The notes: generated from the sequence alone by a model not told the origin. 64,000 nucleotides of DNA from Patescibacteria group bacterium (GCA_041661625.1 JBAZUB010000002.1:247613-311612); one strand, 5' to 3'. Positions 41,441 to 49,737 are shown, counted from the first letter of the stretch. Made by a program: numbers and translations.

Positions 41441-42649
41441 ATGTCAATATACGACTATCGAGCCAAAGATTTCCAAGGCAACACCCTAACCGGCGTAATC
41501 GAAGCGCCGAGTGAAAACGTGGCCGCGGAAATGCTGGAAGACCAGAAGTATATCATTCTAGCACTGATTCCACGGCAAAAGACCAATGTCTTTCAGTCGT
41601 CGCTGAACTTTCTCAATCGGGTGCCAATGCGGGAAGTGGTAATATTCGGCCGTCAATTGTCCGTGATGATAAATACCGCCGTGCCGATCGTGCAGGCATT
41701 GCGAATCTTGGTACGCCAGACAAAGAACGTCACATTTAAAGTAATTCTTTCTGAAATCGCCGACGAGGTGGATGGCGGTTCGAAATTATCAACCGCGCTG
41801 GGTAAGTATCCCCAGATATTTTCCAGCTTCTTTGTTTACATGGTACGGTCTGGCGAGACCACTGGACGTTTGGATGAGACGCTCAACTACTTGGCTGACC
41901 AGATGGAAAAAGACTACGACTTGAACAGCCGGATCAGGGGCGCCATGATCTATCCGGCATTCATCATGTCCGCGCTGGTGGCGGTGGGTATCGTGATGAT
42001 GATTTTTGTGATTCCGCAGCTGACGGCCGTCTTGTCTGAAAGCGGCGTGCAATTGCCAATATCAACACGGATACTGATTGCGATCAGTTCATTTATGAAA
42101 AACCAATGGTGGCTGGTGTTGATGATTCTGGCCGGTTTGTTTGTTGGTTATCGTTCGATGGCTCGTTCAGATTATGGAAAACAAAAGCTGGATCGGTTGA
42201 AGCTGCACTTTCCGGTTTTTGGCAATCTGAACCAAAAAATATACATCACCCGTTTTGCCCGCAGCATGTCGACGTTGATAACGGGCGGGATCCCGCTGAA
42301 CAAAACTCTCAATATTGTAGCCGATATCGTGGGTAACGCGGTTTATCGCGACCTGATAATACAAACGGCCGAAGTGGTCGAGGATGGCAACTCCATCGCT
42401 ACGGTATTCATGAAAAGCACTGAAGTACCGCAGATGCTGCCGCAGATGATGGCGGTGGGCGAGCAGACCGGCAAACTGGACTTGATCATGGGCAAGCTGG
42501 CTGATTTTTACGCCAAAGAAGTCGACGCTACGATCGGCAATCTGGTGGCTCTGCTGGAGCCGATGGTCATGTTGGTGCTGGGCGCCGGCGTGGCCGTGAT
42601 GATCATGGCGATCATGTTGCCGATGTACCAGCTGTCCAGTGCCATGTAA
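41441..42649 (+). CDS. pilC: Type IV pilus platform protein PilC (GspF family)
   Basis: The 402-aa inner-membrane platform has two GspF domains (FGRQLSVMINTAVPIVQALR and FARSMSTLITGGIPLNKTLN) and three membrane helices (about 165-190, 215-235, 370-395). YRAKDFQGNTLTGVIEAPSE at the N-terminus is the normal PilC start. Conserved GETTGRLDETL and GEQTGKLDLIM occur in the two halves. It couples PilB to the pilus rod. It is the last gene before a 290-base gap and the main prepilin. Confidence 0.96.
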   Translation: MSIYDYRAKDFQGNTLTGVIEAPSENVAAEMLEDQKYIILALIPRQKTNVFQSSLNFLNRVPMREVVIFGRQLSVMINTAVPIVQALRILVRQTKNVTFKVILSEIADEVDGGSKLSTALGKYPQIFSSFFVYMVRSGETTGRLDETLNYLADQMEKDYDLNSRIRGAMIYPAFIMSALVAVGIVMMIFVIPQLTAVLSESGVQLPISTRILIAISSFMKNQWWLVLMILAGLFVGYRSMARSDYGKQKLDRLKLHFPVFGNLNQKIYITRFARSMSTLITGGIPLNKTLNIVADIVGNAVYRDLIIQTAEVVEDGNSIATVFMKSTEVPQMLPQMMAVGEQTGKLDLIMGKLADFYAKEVDATIGNLVALLEPMVMLVLGAGVAVMIMAIMLPMYQLSSAM

Positions 42650-42808
42650 CAGAATACCTAAGCACTAATTTCTAAATTCTAAAAAATTCACAAATACGAA
42701 TTATTCAATGTTTGAAACGTTAGGATTTGAGAGGTTAATGCTGTTTATAGATTTGAAATCCGGAATCAGACATTTGACACGCCATTGATATCTATCAGGT
42801 AGAATTAA

Positions 42809-42837
42809 TTGCGGAAATATGTAATTGATAGTATAAT
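42809..42837 (+). promoter_or_regulatory. Promoter of the main prepilin gene
   Basis: TTGCGG (42809-42814), 17 bases, TATAAT (42832-42837). The leader to the ATG at 42942 is about 98 bases. The remainder of the 42650-42808 gap is A/T-rich without visible features. Confidence 0.7.
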
Positions 42838-42941
42838 ACCCTGTGTATATCTTTCGTTTCAGCAAAAACATAATAAATATAACCCGCTTTTAAATCGGTT
42901 CTAGAGCGATGTAAAAGCGTTATGTGGAAGGGGGTGACAAA

Positions 42942-43472
42942 ATGAAAAAAAACAGAAAAGGTTTTACCCTGATTGAGTTGTTGGTCGTAATTGCCATCAT
43001 TGGCCTCTTGTCAACCTTGGCGATTGTTTCGTTGAACAGCGCTCGTCAGAAGTCGCGGGACACTAAGCGTATGGCTGACATGCGGACGATGCAGTCGGCG
43101 TTGGAGTTGTACGCGAACGAATTGGGTGGCTATCCGGTCGTAGGAGCCGCTTCTACATGGACTACTGTTGGCACTGCAGTGGCGCCTTACTTGGCATCGG
43201 GCCAACTTCCACAGCCGCCTAACAGTACTTGTGCCGCTGACGCAAACCCATTAGACACGGATTGCTACGTCTACTGTACTAACGGTACTGGTACTCAATA
43301 TTTGGTTGGATCTCATAATGAACAAGGTGGTGCTAATAGCATAAACGGCGACGTTGATGGTGCGTTGGTTACCTACACCGCAGTTAATGAATGTGTTACC
43401 AATGCGGGTGTCGTTAATGCTGTTCCAGCGTTCAGCTGCGATGATCCGAACTTCTGCTTAGGTAAATTGTAA
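42942..43472 (+). CDS. Type IV prepilin (likely major pilin)
   Basis: The 176-aa precursor has a short basic leader and a canonical cleavage site KKNRKG|FTLIELLVVIAIIG with Glu5 of the mature protein. The 25-residue hydrophobic helix is followed by LNSARQKSRDTKRMADMRTM, the usual Patescibacterial pilin helix, and a globular part with Cys pairs. The ATG at 42942 is preceded by GGGGGTGA, an excellent Shine-Dalgarno; the frame start at 42924 is a GTG without one. Strong promoter, strong ribosome-binding site and own terminator point to high expression. Confidence 0.95.
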   Translation: MKKNRKGFTLIELLVVIAIIGLLSTLAIVSLNSARQKSRDTKRMADMRTMQSALELYANELGGYPVVGAASTWTTVGTAVAPYLASGQLPQPPNSTCAADANPLDTDCYVYCTNGTGTQYLVGSHNEQGGANSINGDVDGALVTYTAVNECVTNAGVVNAVPAFSCDDPNFCLGKL

Positions 43473-43494
43473 GTTACCGCACACTTGAGAGATC

Positions 43495-43522
43495 AAAAGG
43501 GGGCCATCATTGGCCTTCTTTT
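43495..43522 (+). terminator. Terminator after the main prepilin
   Basis: GGCCA-TCAT-TGGCC with flanking AAAAG and CTTCTTTT that extend the stem and provide the T-run. Confidence 0.85.
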
Positions 43523-43642
43523 GCTGTTCGTTGGGTGTTGATAGCATGATTAGATGAAATCACGCGGATATGATATAAATAACGGGCTGTTCCAAACGGG
43601 AGCGGCGCGACCTTTGACATTTGCGCGGAAGGAGCTACTGCC

Positions 43643-45514
43643 ATGCGGTTCTTTGTGGGCCGGATTTGGTTGGCGGCGGTCATCGTTCTGATGAGCGCCT
43701 GCCTGATGCCGTTTGCCGCTCAAGCGACGACATGGACTGCGGATGAGTGTATTACGTCAGATGAATATAACTATCGCCCAGTAATTTCAGCCGACGCCCG
43801 GGGGGACGTGCACGTCGTATGGACTAGGCAAGCTGATGGATGTCCGACGATACTCTGCAAGAGATTGAACAATGGATCGTGGTCAGAGGACGAAGTTATC
43901 GGTGAAGCCCGCGGTACACTCGGAGTTTCCGTTGCAGCAGGGTCAGACACCAGCGTTCACGCTGTTTGGGCTGGTGATTGTGGTGGTAACGCCTTTCGGG
44001 TCTGCTATCGCCGGTGGCATGCCGGAACTTGGGGAAACTTCGAGCATTTGGATCAAGCATATTTTTTCGAAGGCTCATATCCCGCCGTTGCGGTGGACGG
44101 GGACAACAATGTTCACGTGATCTGGTCCGCTGCGCTGGTCGGTCATGGATCAAAGCTATATTACAGACGATGGAATGGCGCATTCTGGACACCCACAGAC
44201 TCGCTAGCGGATTATTTTGTCGGAGGATACGCCATTGTCTCTGATTCGCACGACAACACCCACATAGTCTGGGTTGCTGGTAATTCGCCCAGCGAAATTC
44301 GCTGGAAATACCGGAACGAAACCTCTTGGTCGCAGGAGGAAGCGATAGCATCGTCTGTCCAGAACAGTCCGTCCATTGCAGCAGACAATAGTGGTGGTAT
44401 CCACCTGGTGTGGACAGCATTGAGTCAGGGCGTTTTCCACAAGAAATGGGACGGGCAAACATGGGGAAGCGCTGTAGAGCTGTTTAGTTATATGGGATAC
44501 AGTGGAAGCCACCCGAAAATAACCATCTCACCCGACGATAACATGCACGTGGTAATGGACAGAAACAGTGATTATCCGCTTACGTGTTGGGATGTCTGGT
44601 ACACCGGTTGGGATGGATTGATGTGGAGCCAACCACGAAAGATCGTCGGCCAGTGCTCCGAGTATCCCTTGGTAGCATCAGACCCCATGGGGAACGTCCA
44701 TGTGGTTTGGGAGGGGACTCAGGGCAACGAGTACAACATCTATCACAAGATGCGAAAACACTGCCTCGATGGTGACGCTTTCGCCGACTGCCGGACTATT
44801 GGGGTCTACCCGTCTGGCCTGCTCTTCGACACCCGCTACACCGCAAATGCCGATACATTCCCGCAGCCGCCGGACGAACCAGCCTACTACGTCTCGACTA
44901 AGGTGACGGTTACGCGGACGGCCAACGATCGGTTCTTCCTTTCCGGTGATCAGAACATGCTGCAACCGTGGATTGCTGACGACAAGGTCTATGTCAATGG
45001 CATCAGCACTGGTCTGGGGTTTGCGGGTGTTGTCGATCCGGCCTATCCACTGTGCCGGCCAATCGAATCAGTCCTGCAGCCGGCACTGCCGCGCGACGTC
45101 ACCGATCTGATCCCGATGGGCGAGAGTTGCGTGACGTTCAAGCTAGCTGACACCCAGCGGACTATCCTGGGTAATACCCGGATCTATCTGGTGCGACAGG
45201 ATGCCGCGGGCGTTGCCGATCCGTTTCTATCCAAAGACGTTGCCATGCTATCCGTCATGCCAAATCCGACGCAAGCCGGCACCGCTTTGCGCCTGGTCAC
45301 GCCACAAAACGGTGCGTATCGCGCGAGCATTCAGATGGCTGATGGGCGGCTGGTTCAAGGTTGGCCGGTGATAATATTAACTGCCGGTGAACGGCACGAG
45401 TGGCAGTGGGACGGAAGGAATATGCACGGCCAGACGGTCGGTCCCGGAGTATACTTCGGCACTATCCAGACGCCGGGAGGGAGGAGCACAAAGAAGATTC
45501 TCATCGTCCGATAA
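43643..45514 (+). CDS. Secreted seven-repeat beta-propeller protein with T9SS/FlgD-like C-terminal domain
   Basis: The 623-aa protein has a signal peptide cleaved near AAQA-TTWT (residue about 29). Seven repeats of the BNR/propeller type follow, for example VHVVWTRQADGCPTILCKRL, VHVIWSAALVGHGSKLYYRR and IHLVWTALSQGVFHKKWDG, spaced about 50 residues. A second region is at 375-530. The C-terminus reads VMPNPTQAGTALRLVTP and WDGRNMHGQTVGPGVYFGTI, ending KKILIVR: the pattern of a type IX secretion sorting domain or FlgD-like Ig fold from the FCB group. It has AAGGAG 8 bases before the ATG and its own terminator. Its place between two prepilin genes suggests insertion. Confidence 0.85.
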   Translation: MRFFVGRIWLAAVIVLMSACLMPFAAQATTWTADECITSDEYNYRPVISADARGDVHVVWTRQADGCPTILCKRLNNGSWSEDEVIGEARGTLGVSVAAGSDTSVHAVWAGDCGGNAFRVCYRRWHAGTWGNFEHLDQAYFFEGSYPAVAVDGDNNVHVIWSAALVGHGSKLYYRRWNGAFWTPTDSLADYFVGGYAIVSDSHDNTHIVWVAGNSPSEIRWKYRNETSWSQEEAIASSVQNSPSIAADNSGGIHLVWTALSQGVFHKKWDGQTWGSAVELFSYMGYSGSHPKITISPDDNMHVVMDRNSDYPLTCWDVWYTGWDGLMWSQPRKIVGQCSEYPLVASDPMGNVHVVWEGTQGNEYNIYHKMRKHCLDGDAFADCRTIGVYPSGLLFDTRYTANADTFPQPPDEPAYYVSTKVTVTRTANDRFFLSGDQNMLQPWIADDKVYVNGISTGLGFAGVVDPAYPLCRPIESVLQPALPRDVTDLIPMGESCVTFKLADTQRTILGNTRIYLVRQDAAGVADPFLSKDVAMLSVMPNPTQAGTALRLVTPQNGAYRASIQMADGRLVQGWPVIILTAGERHEWQWDGRNMHGQTVGPGVYFGTIQTPGGRSTKKILIVR

Positions 45515-45526
45515 AGTGTCTCTAAT

Positions 45527-45550
45527 GCGCGGAATTTACCGCGCTTTTTC
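45527..45550 (+). terminator. Terminator after the T9SS-like gene
   Basis: GCGCGG, loop AATTTA, CCGCGC, then TTTTTC. A 6-bp perfect GC stem, 12 bases after the stop. Confidence 0.9.
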
Positions 45551-45578
45551 TATCATAATTAGCATTGTGTGCACTATG

Positions 45579-45607
45579 TTGTCATTCCGTAAACTAGGTA
45601 GTACAAT
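45579..45607 (+). promoter_or_regulatory. Promoter giving a leaderless prepilin transcript
   Basis: TTGTCA (45579-45584), 17 bases, TACAAT (45602-45607). The expected start falls on the ATG at 45614. Confidence 0.7.
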
Positions 45608-45613
45608 AAACAT

Positions 45614-46159
45614 ATGAAAACAAGAACAAATAGAATAAATAAAGGATTTACCCTAATAGAACTCTTAGTAACCATCGCCATTGTAGCCCTACTGACTACG
45701 TTAGGCTTGGTTAGTTTGAATAATGCCCGTCAAAAAACACGCGATACGAAGCGCTGGTCCGATATCCGCGTACTGCAATCAGCAATTGAAGTATGTACCA
45801 ACAATGGTGGTAATGTGCCACTGGTCAATACTACTGTATGGAACGATCTATTAACCGCACCCTGCGGTAATGGTGAAAATTTAGGCACATATATGGCGTC
45901 GCAAGCCATACCTATTCCGCCATTGAATAGTACCTGCACCAACGCGCCATCAGGAGATTGCTATATGTACTGCGCGACCGGCGGTCGATATGTGCTTTAT
46001 ACCACTTACGAGGGCAATGCTCCAGCTGGAGGCTTGAATGGCGCAATTGCATCATACAATCCAGCTACAGATTGCGTGTTGAGTATTAATGACGAACCGA
46101 CCGCTCTTCCCGTATGCAACCCGGTCACAGCGGGATCATTTTGTCTCGGTAATCTATAA
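45614..46159 (+). CDS. Type IV prepilin
   Basis: The 181-aa precursor has the cleavage site INKG|FTLIELLVTIAIVA, the hydrophobic helix, and LNNARQKTRDTKRWSDIRVL. It is closely related in length and layout to the main prepilin at 42942 (both end in a short F-C-L-G-(K/N)-L motif: NFCLGKL and SFCLGNL). The transcript seems leaderless, unlike that of the main prepilin, so expression is probably lower. Two pairs of Cys in the globular part may form disulfides. Confidence 0.94.
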   Translation: MKTRTNRINKGFTLIELLVTIAIVALLTTLGLVSLNNARQKTRDTKRWSDIRVLQSAIEVCTNNGGNVPLVNTTVWNDLLTAPCGNGENLGTYMASQAIPIPPLNSTCTNAPSGDCYMYCATGGRYVLYTTYEGNAPAGGLNGAIASYNPATDCVLSINDEPTALPVCNPVTAGSFCLGNL

Positions 46160-46169
46160 GTTATCAAGA

Positions 46170-46589
46170 ATGAACTTCTTCCAACGCTATCGCCAAGCAA
46201 TTATCTGGGCAGGTTGCGGACTGATAACAATTTCTATTGGCCTAGTTTGGATATGGCGCATAGGTATCGAGCAAGTTCGGGCGCGCGACATCCAGCGGGT
46301 GAGCGATGCGGTGACGATCCAAACCGCGTTCGAAAAAATGTTTCAACACGACCGAAGTTATGCCAACGCGGCGGTGAAGGGCTGTGACAAGGTCGGACAA
46401 TCGGTCCGTCGTTGTAGTCTGAGAGAATATTACAAGGATATAAATCAGATTTTCGATCCCGGCAAATTTGATTATGTGGTTACCAAGGTGCCCGACAAGA
46501 CCACCTACGAGGTAACGTTTACTTTGGAACGGAATTATGAGGGCATAACCAAAGGCGAACATAAGATTACGCCGGAGGGGATACGGTAA
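46170..46589 (+). CDS. Pseudopilin-like protein without a prepilin cleavage site
   Basis: The 139-aa protein starts MNFFQRYRQAIIWAGCGL and has one hydrophobic helix (about 11-33), then RARDIQRVSDAVTIQTAFEKMF. This last part corresponds to ARDTKR-SDIR-IQ-ALE in the prepilins, so it shares their helix, but the G|FTLIE processing motif is missing. It may be a minor pilin whose leader has been lost or a decoy subunit. The ATG at 46170 is 10 bases after the prepilin stop. Two Cys in the globular part suggest a disulfide. Confidence 0.7.
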   Translation: MNFFQRYRQAIIWAGCGLITISIGLVWIWRIGIEQVRARDIQRVSDAVTIQTAFEKMFQHDRSYANAAVKGCDKVGQSVRRCSLREYYKDINQIFDPGKFDYVVTKVPDKTTYEVTFTLERNYEGITKGEHKITPEGIR

Positions 46590-46738
46590 GGGCGCGTAGA
46601 CTGTAAAGAACGCGCAGCCTAGAAAGGCTGCGCTATGGGGTGGTATCGGGATGGTTATTGGACGAGGTATTAAGCTTCACGAGAGCAGAGCGCGGGTCTT
46701 CCAGCCTGCGCGTTTGAAATCGTGTATTTCGTTAAGAC
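46590..46738. other. Gene-free spacer with hairpins
   Basis: No ORF with coding character is present. It holds the strong hairpin at 46612-46633 and a weaker G-T-containing stem around 46691-46712, leading into the cloverleaf-like repeat at 46739. Confidence 0.6.
46612..46633. terminator. Strong hairpin without a T-run
   Basis: GCGCAGCC, loop TAGAAA, GGCTGCGC: a perfect 8-bp GC-rich stem about 20 bases after the pseudopilin stop. Only a short T content follows on either strand, so it may be an RNA end-protecting hairpin rather than a true terminator. Confidence 0.4.
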
Positions 46739-46778
46739 GGCGCTTTCGGCGAAGCCGTCCGCCTTTGGCGGAAGCGCC
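46739..46778. repeat. Cloverleaf-like (three-way junction) inverted repeat, REP-like
   Basis: The 40 bases partition exactly: GGCGCTT, T, CGGC-GAA-GCCG, T, CCGCC-TTT-GGCGG, AAGCGCC. The outer 7-bp stem encloses two perfect small hairpins. Such imperfect palindromes beside a RAYT gene are the hallmark of REP/BIME elements handled by that transposase family. No other identical copy is seen in the window. Confidence 0.8.
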
Positions 46779-46814
46779 GGTTGATAAGGCTTTAGCCTGG
46801 AAGCCATTAATGTC

Positions 46815-46842
46815 TTGACCATTAAAACGGTTAGAGTATAGT
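46815..46842 (+). promoter_or_regulatory. Promoter of the RAYT-type gene
   Basis: TTGACC (46815-46820), 16 bases, TATAGT (46837-46842). Confidence 0.55.
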
Positions 46843-46914
46843 AGTATGAAAGCGGCCGGAGATAACCAGCCGTTGTTTTGTTGAAGCTACAACCATGAGT
46901 TTATTATTTAACCA

Positions 46915-47448
46915 GTGCCATCTGTTTCTCACCAGCTCAACTTTTTGCATTACCCATATTTTCGAGCCGACGAACAAAAACAAATAGTCTTGCAGCGCGT
47001 TTTGATGCTTACAGAGAAGTATCGTGTTTCTGGCGTTGTCTATTCGATAGCCATGAACCATTTTCATTTACGGTTAACGATTAACGTAGAAGATAAATCA
47101 CGCATCAAACAGTACCTTCGCGGTGGCATATCATACGATTATAAGAAGTCGTTTCCAGGTAGATATTCAACATTTTGGCAAACTCACCATGAAATGATTA
47201 TCGAAAATAAACTTATCGATCTAAAAATAACGGGATATATTATTGGAAATTTACTCAAACATCGAGAAGTCGGTCGCATTTGCGATTTATGGGATTGTCC
47301 ATTTTCCAGTTACGCTTCCATTGCTAAGCGCTATGGTAGAGAACAGGCTGATGCATTGATAAGGCAAGTAATCAATGTAAATGAAAATTCTCGGGGCGAG
47401 ATTGATCCATATCAGCTAAGACAGCTAAAGCTGGCAAACCCCAGTTAA
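46915..47448 (+). CDS. REP-associated tyrosine transposase-like protein (Y1_Tnp)
   Basis: The 177-aa protein has the HUH metal motif in IAMNHFHLRL (His49, His51) and a downstream Tyr108 in TGYIIGNLLKHREVG, at the place of the nucleophile in Y1 transposases. CPFSSYASI near residue 140 matches the family's SSY motif. These enzymes nick single-stranded REP hairpins. Start is uncertain: a GTG at 46915 opens the frame, while the nearest ATG (46895) is in another frame, so a start-codon or frameshift loss is possible. There are no terminal IS ends, so it is a domesticated-type solo gene. A hairpin CCCAGTT-AA-AACTGGG ends it. Confidence 0.8.
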   Translation: MPSVSHQLNFLHYPYFRADEQKQIVLQRVLMLTEKYRVSGVVYSIAMNHFHLRLTINVEDKSRIKQYLRGGISYDYKKSFPGRYSTFWQTHHEMIIENKLIDLKITGYIIGNLLKHREVGRICDLWDCPFSSYASIAKRYGREQADALIRQVINVNENSRGEIDPYQLRQLKLANPS

Positions 47449-47455
47449 AACTGGG
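47438..47455. repeat. Hairpin at the end of the RAYT-type gene
   Basis: CCCAGTT and AACTGGG form a perfect 7-bp stem across the stop codon with a 2-base centre. It could end transcription weakly or be a second REP-like hairpin. Confidence 0.55.
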
Positions 47456-47544
47456 ACTTTGATCAAGAATCAGAGAGGATTGCTGGCTATACTTTTCAGA
47501 AAATGGTATAATCAACCCGTATATTTGACACCCAAACACAATAT

Positions 47545-48300
47545 ATGACCGTATTAATCGGCGTTATCGTTTTCATCTTCGGTCTGAATATCGGCAGTTT
47601 CTTGAATGTGGTCATTTGGCGCCTGCATACCCAAGAAGGTATGGTGCGCAAGCGTTCGTACTGTCCAAAGTGCAAACATCAACTGAGCGTGATTGACCTG
47701 ATTCCGTTGGTCAGCTTTCTGATGCTGCGAGGGCGCTGTCGTCAGTGCCGTCAGCCGATCGACTGGCAGTACCCGGTGGTAGAATTTGCCACGGCCGCCA
47801 TTTTTACCAGTCTATTCCTGAGATTCGGCTTGAGCGATCAGTTTGTAGTCTATTCGGTCTACGCGGCTTTTTTAGTGGTAGTATTTGTCTTTGATTTGAA
47901 GCATTATTTGATCCTAGATCGGGTAATGCTGCCAGCAGGCCTAGTAGCCGCGATCGGCGGTCTGGTGCTTGGTTTGAGCTGGCAGACACTATTGATCGGG
48001 GCGGCCATCGGCGGCGGATTTTTTCTACTCCAGTTTGTGCTATCCAATGGCCGGTGGATTGGCGGCGGGGACATTCGGCTCGGGGCGGTAATGGGGCTAA
48101 TGCTAGGCTGGCGGGTAACGGTTGCGGCCCTATTTATAAGCTACGTGATGGGCTCACTCGGCGGCGTGGGATTAATCGTACTGGGAAAGAAAACCTGGCG
48201 CAGTCGGCTGCCTTTCGGAGTATTCCTTACGCTGGGCGCTTTGGTGTGTTTTTTCTGGGGCAATCAGTTGGTTGATTACTACATATCATTGACCCGTTAG
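47545..48300 (+). CDS. pilD: Prepilin peptidase (A24 family)
   Basis: The 251-aa membrane aspartyl protease cleaves prepilin leaders and methylates the new N-terminus. The cytosolic zinc site has CPKC (Cys40, Cys43) and CRQC (Cys65, Cys68) around PLVSFLMLRGRCR. Catalytic Asp residues are in FDLKH (Asp117) and GGGDIRLG (Asp176). GSFLNVVIWRL is the conserved N-terminal motif. Eight hydrophobic segments are seen. TATAAT at 47507-47512 is a likely -10 with a leader of about 26 bases. It starts a pseudopilin operon: the next gene begins 1 base after the stop. Confidence 0.96.
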   Translation: MTVLIGVIVFIFGLNIGSFLNVVIWRLHTQEGMVRKRSYCPKCKHQLSVIDLIPLVSFLMLRGRCRQCRQPIDWQYPVVEFATAAIFTSLFLRFGLSDQFVVYSVYAAFLVVVFVFDLKHYLILDRVMLPAGLVAAIGGLVLGLSWQTLLIGAAIGGGFFLLQFVLSNGRWIGGGDIRLGAVMGLMLGWRVTVAALFISYVMGSLGGVGLIVLGKKTWRSRLPFGVFLTLGALVCFFWGNQLVDYYISLTR

Positions 48301-48301
48301 A

Positions 48302-49027
48302 ATGGCGCGATCGAATTGGACAAAACAATACTTCGCTTTTACTGTCATAGAGGTTTTGGTGGTTGTGGCAATATTTGCCATGTTATCGACTATCAGCCTG
48401 ATCAGCATTCAAAGGAGCAAGGAGCGGTCCAAAACGCAAAGCACGCTGCAACTTATGACCAGCTCGATGGAGAAGATAAAGGGTTACGTGCTGGGTGGGA
48501 GAAGTTTCAACGATTCTCTGGGCGCACCAGCGGTCGCGCGATCGTACGGGGTCTCAATCGATTTTGCGTCTAATCCAAATAAGTTCACCATTTTTGCCGA
48601 CTTTCCACCCAGCGGTGCTGGAGCGCCGGATCCAACCTTGGTGCCCAATTGTTACGCCGGTGGCGGCGACCCGGGCTGCGATCCATTTTTTGCCACGGGG
48701 TTCCCAAAGCGTGACAGCGTTATCGAGGAAAATGTTTTTACGAATGGTCGGTTATTCGACTCGCTTAAAATTAGAACTGCCATAGGTCCGCAAGTGTTTA
48801 TGGATGTTGATCGGGTTGATATCGTGTATCTGGTGCCATCAAATGAAACTGTTATGTATTATCTCGATACAGCTTCGGGTGCGATGGTGAAATTTAACGG
48901 CGGTATCGATGTAATGATGGCGGTAGCCACCATAAATAGTAACCCGCCACTAGCGAGCAATGCCGGGGAGATATATATCTATGGCGGACTAGTTGGCGGA
49001 AATTTGCACACCACACCAACAAATTGA
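48302..49027 (+). CDS. Minor pseudopilin (GspG/H-like) with Ala at -1
   Basis: The 241-aa protein has the class III signal YFA|FTVIEVLVVVAIFAML and then SISIQRSKERSKTQSTLQL-type helix. The residue before the cut is Ala instead of the nearly invariant Gly, so cleavage by PilD may be poor; Glu5 is retained. The rest is a Gly/Asn-rich strand region with one Cys pair (NCYAGGGDPGCDP). It is 1 base after pilD and 2 bases before the next pseudopilin. Confidence 0.8.
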   Translation: MARSNWTKQYFAFTVIEVLVVVAIFAMLSTISLISIQRSKERSKTQSTLQLMTSSMEKIKGYVLGGRSFNDSLGAPAVARSYGVSIDFASNPNKFTIFADFPPSGAGAPDPTLVPNCYAGGGDPGCDPFFATGFPKRDSVIEENVFTNGRLFDSLKIRTAIGPQVFMDVDRVDIVYLVPSNETVMYYLDTASGAMVKFNGGIDVMMAVATINSNPPLASNAGEIYIYGGLVGGNLHTTPTN

Positions 49028-49029
49028 TT

Positions 49030-49737
49030 ATGACGCATCTTTTTAACAAACTATCTCGTAAATCAAGGCATCGTATTAACGCAATCGGATCAAACCGATC
49101 AGGCATTGGCTTGCTTGAGGCAATGGTGGCCTTGCTGGTCTTAATGATCGGGATAGTGTCGGTGATGGTGCTGATGCTGGCCAATACAACTGCCGCTCGG
49201 GTTTCCCGAGACCAGATTATCGCTTCAAATCTAGCTCGTGAGAGCGTAGAAATCGCGCGCAGTATTCGCGATTCAAACTGGTTGAAGATCGAGGGCAACG
49301 AAAAACATTTGGACGGGAGTGCATACAAATGGGACGATGGTCTATGGGACGCGACGAATACTCTGTATGGCGCTTATCCCACTCATGATGATACGGCACT
49401 GACCTGGAGTCTGGTGTATACCGCTGCGGCTCCTGGTGCCGATGTCTGGAAGGTCTACCTAGATTCGACTGGATTTCCGGCGGGTGGTTTGTACAATCAG
49501 TATGCTGGTGCCGTGCCGGCGGCTGCCACGGTTACCAAATATACCCGGAAAATATACACTTATCCGATTTGTTACGACGCCGTCGGTAATGAAAGTATCT
49601 TGAATGCCGACGGACAAACCTGTGCTCTGACCGGCACAACAAAGATTGGCGTCCAGGTGAAAGCTCAAGTACGGTGGGTTGATAACGGCAATAATCGAAC
49701 CGTATCGGTTGAAGCTAAGCTGTATAATTGGAAATAA
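49030..49737 (+). CDS. Minor pseudopilin, PilV-like
   Basis: The 235-aa protein has the motif SGIG|LLEAMVALLVLMIGIV (Glu at +3 of the mature form, with LLEAMVA as in PilV/GspI). After the helix, NLARESVEIARSIRDSNWL is the PilV-like helix. The ATG at 49030 is preferred to a TTG two codons upstream. Its stop overlaps the next gene by one base (TAATG), pointing to translational coupling within the pseudopilin operon. Confidence 0.85.
   Translation: MTHLFNKLSRKSRHRINAIGSNRSGIGLLEAMVALLVLMIGIVSVMVLMLANTTAARVSRDQIIASNLARESVEIARSIRDSNWLKIEGNEKHLDGSAYKWDDGLWDATNTLYGAYPTHDDTALTWSLVYTAAAPGADVWKVYLDSTGFPAGGLYNQYAGAVPAAATVTKYTRKIYTYPICYDAVGNESILNADGQTCALTGTTKIGVQVKAQVRWVDNGNNRTVSVEAKLYNWK

Noticed and set aside
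46895..46990. ATG-started frame before the RAYT gene
   Set aside because: It stops after about 30 codons, in another frame from the HUH motif; it does not encode a recognisable N-terminus.
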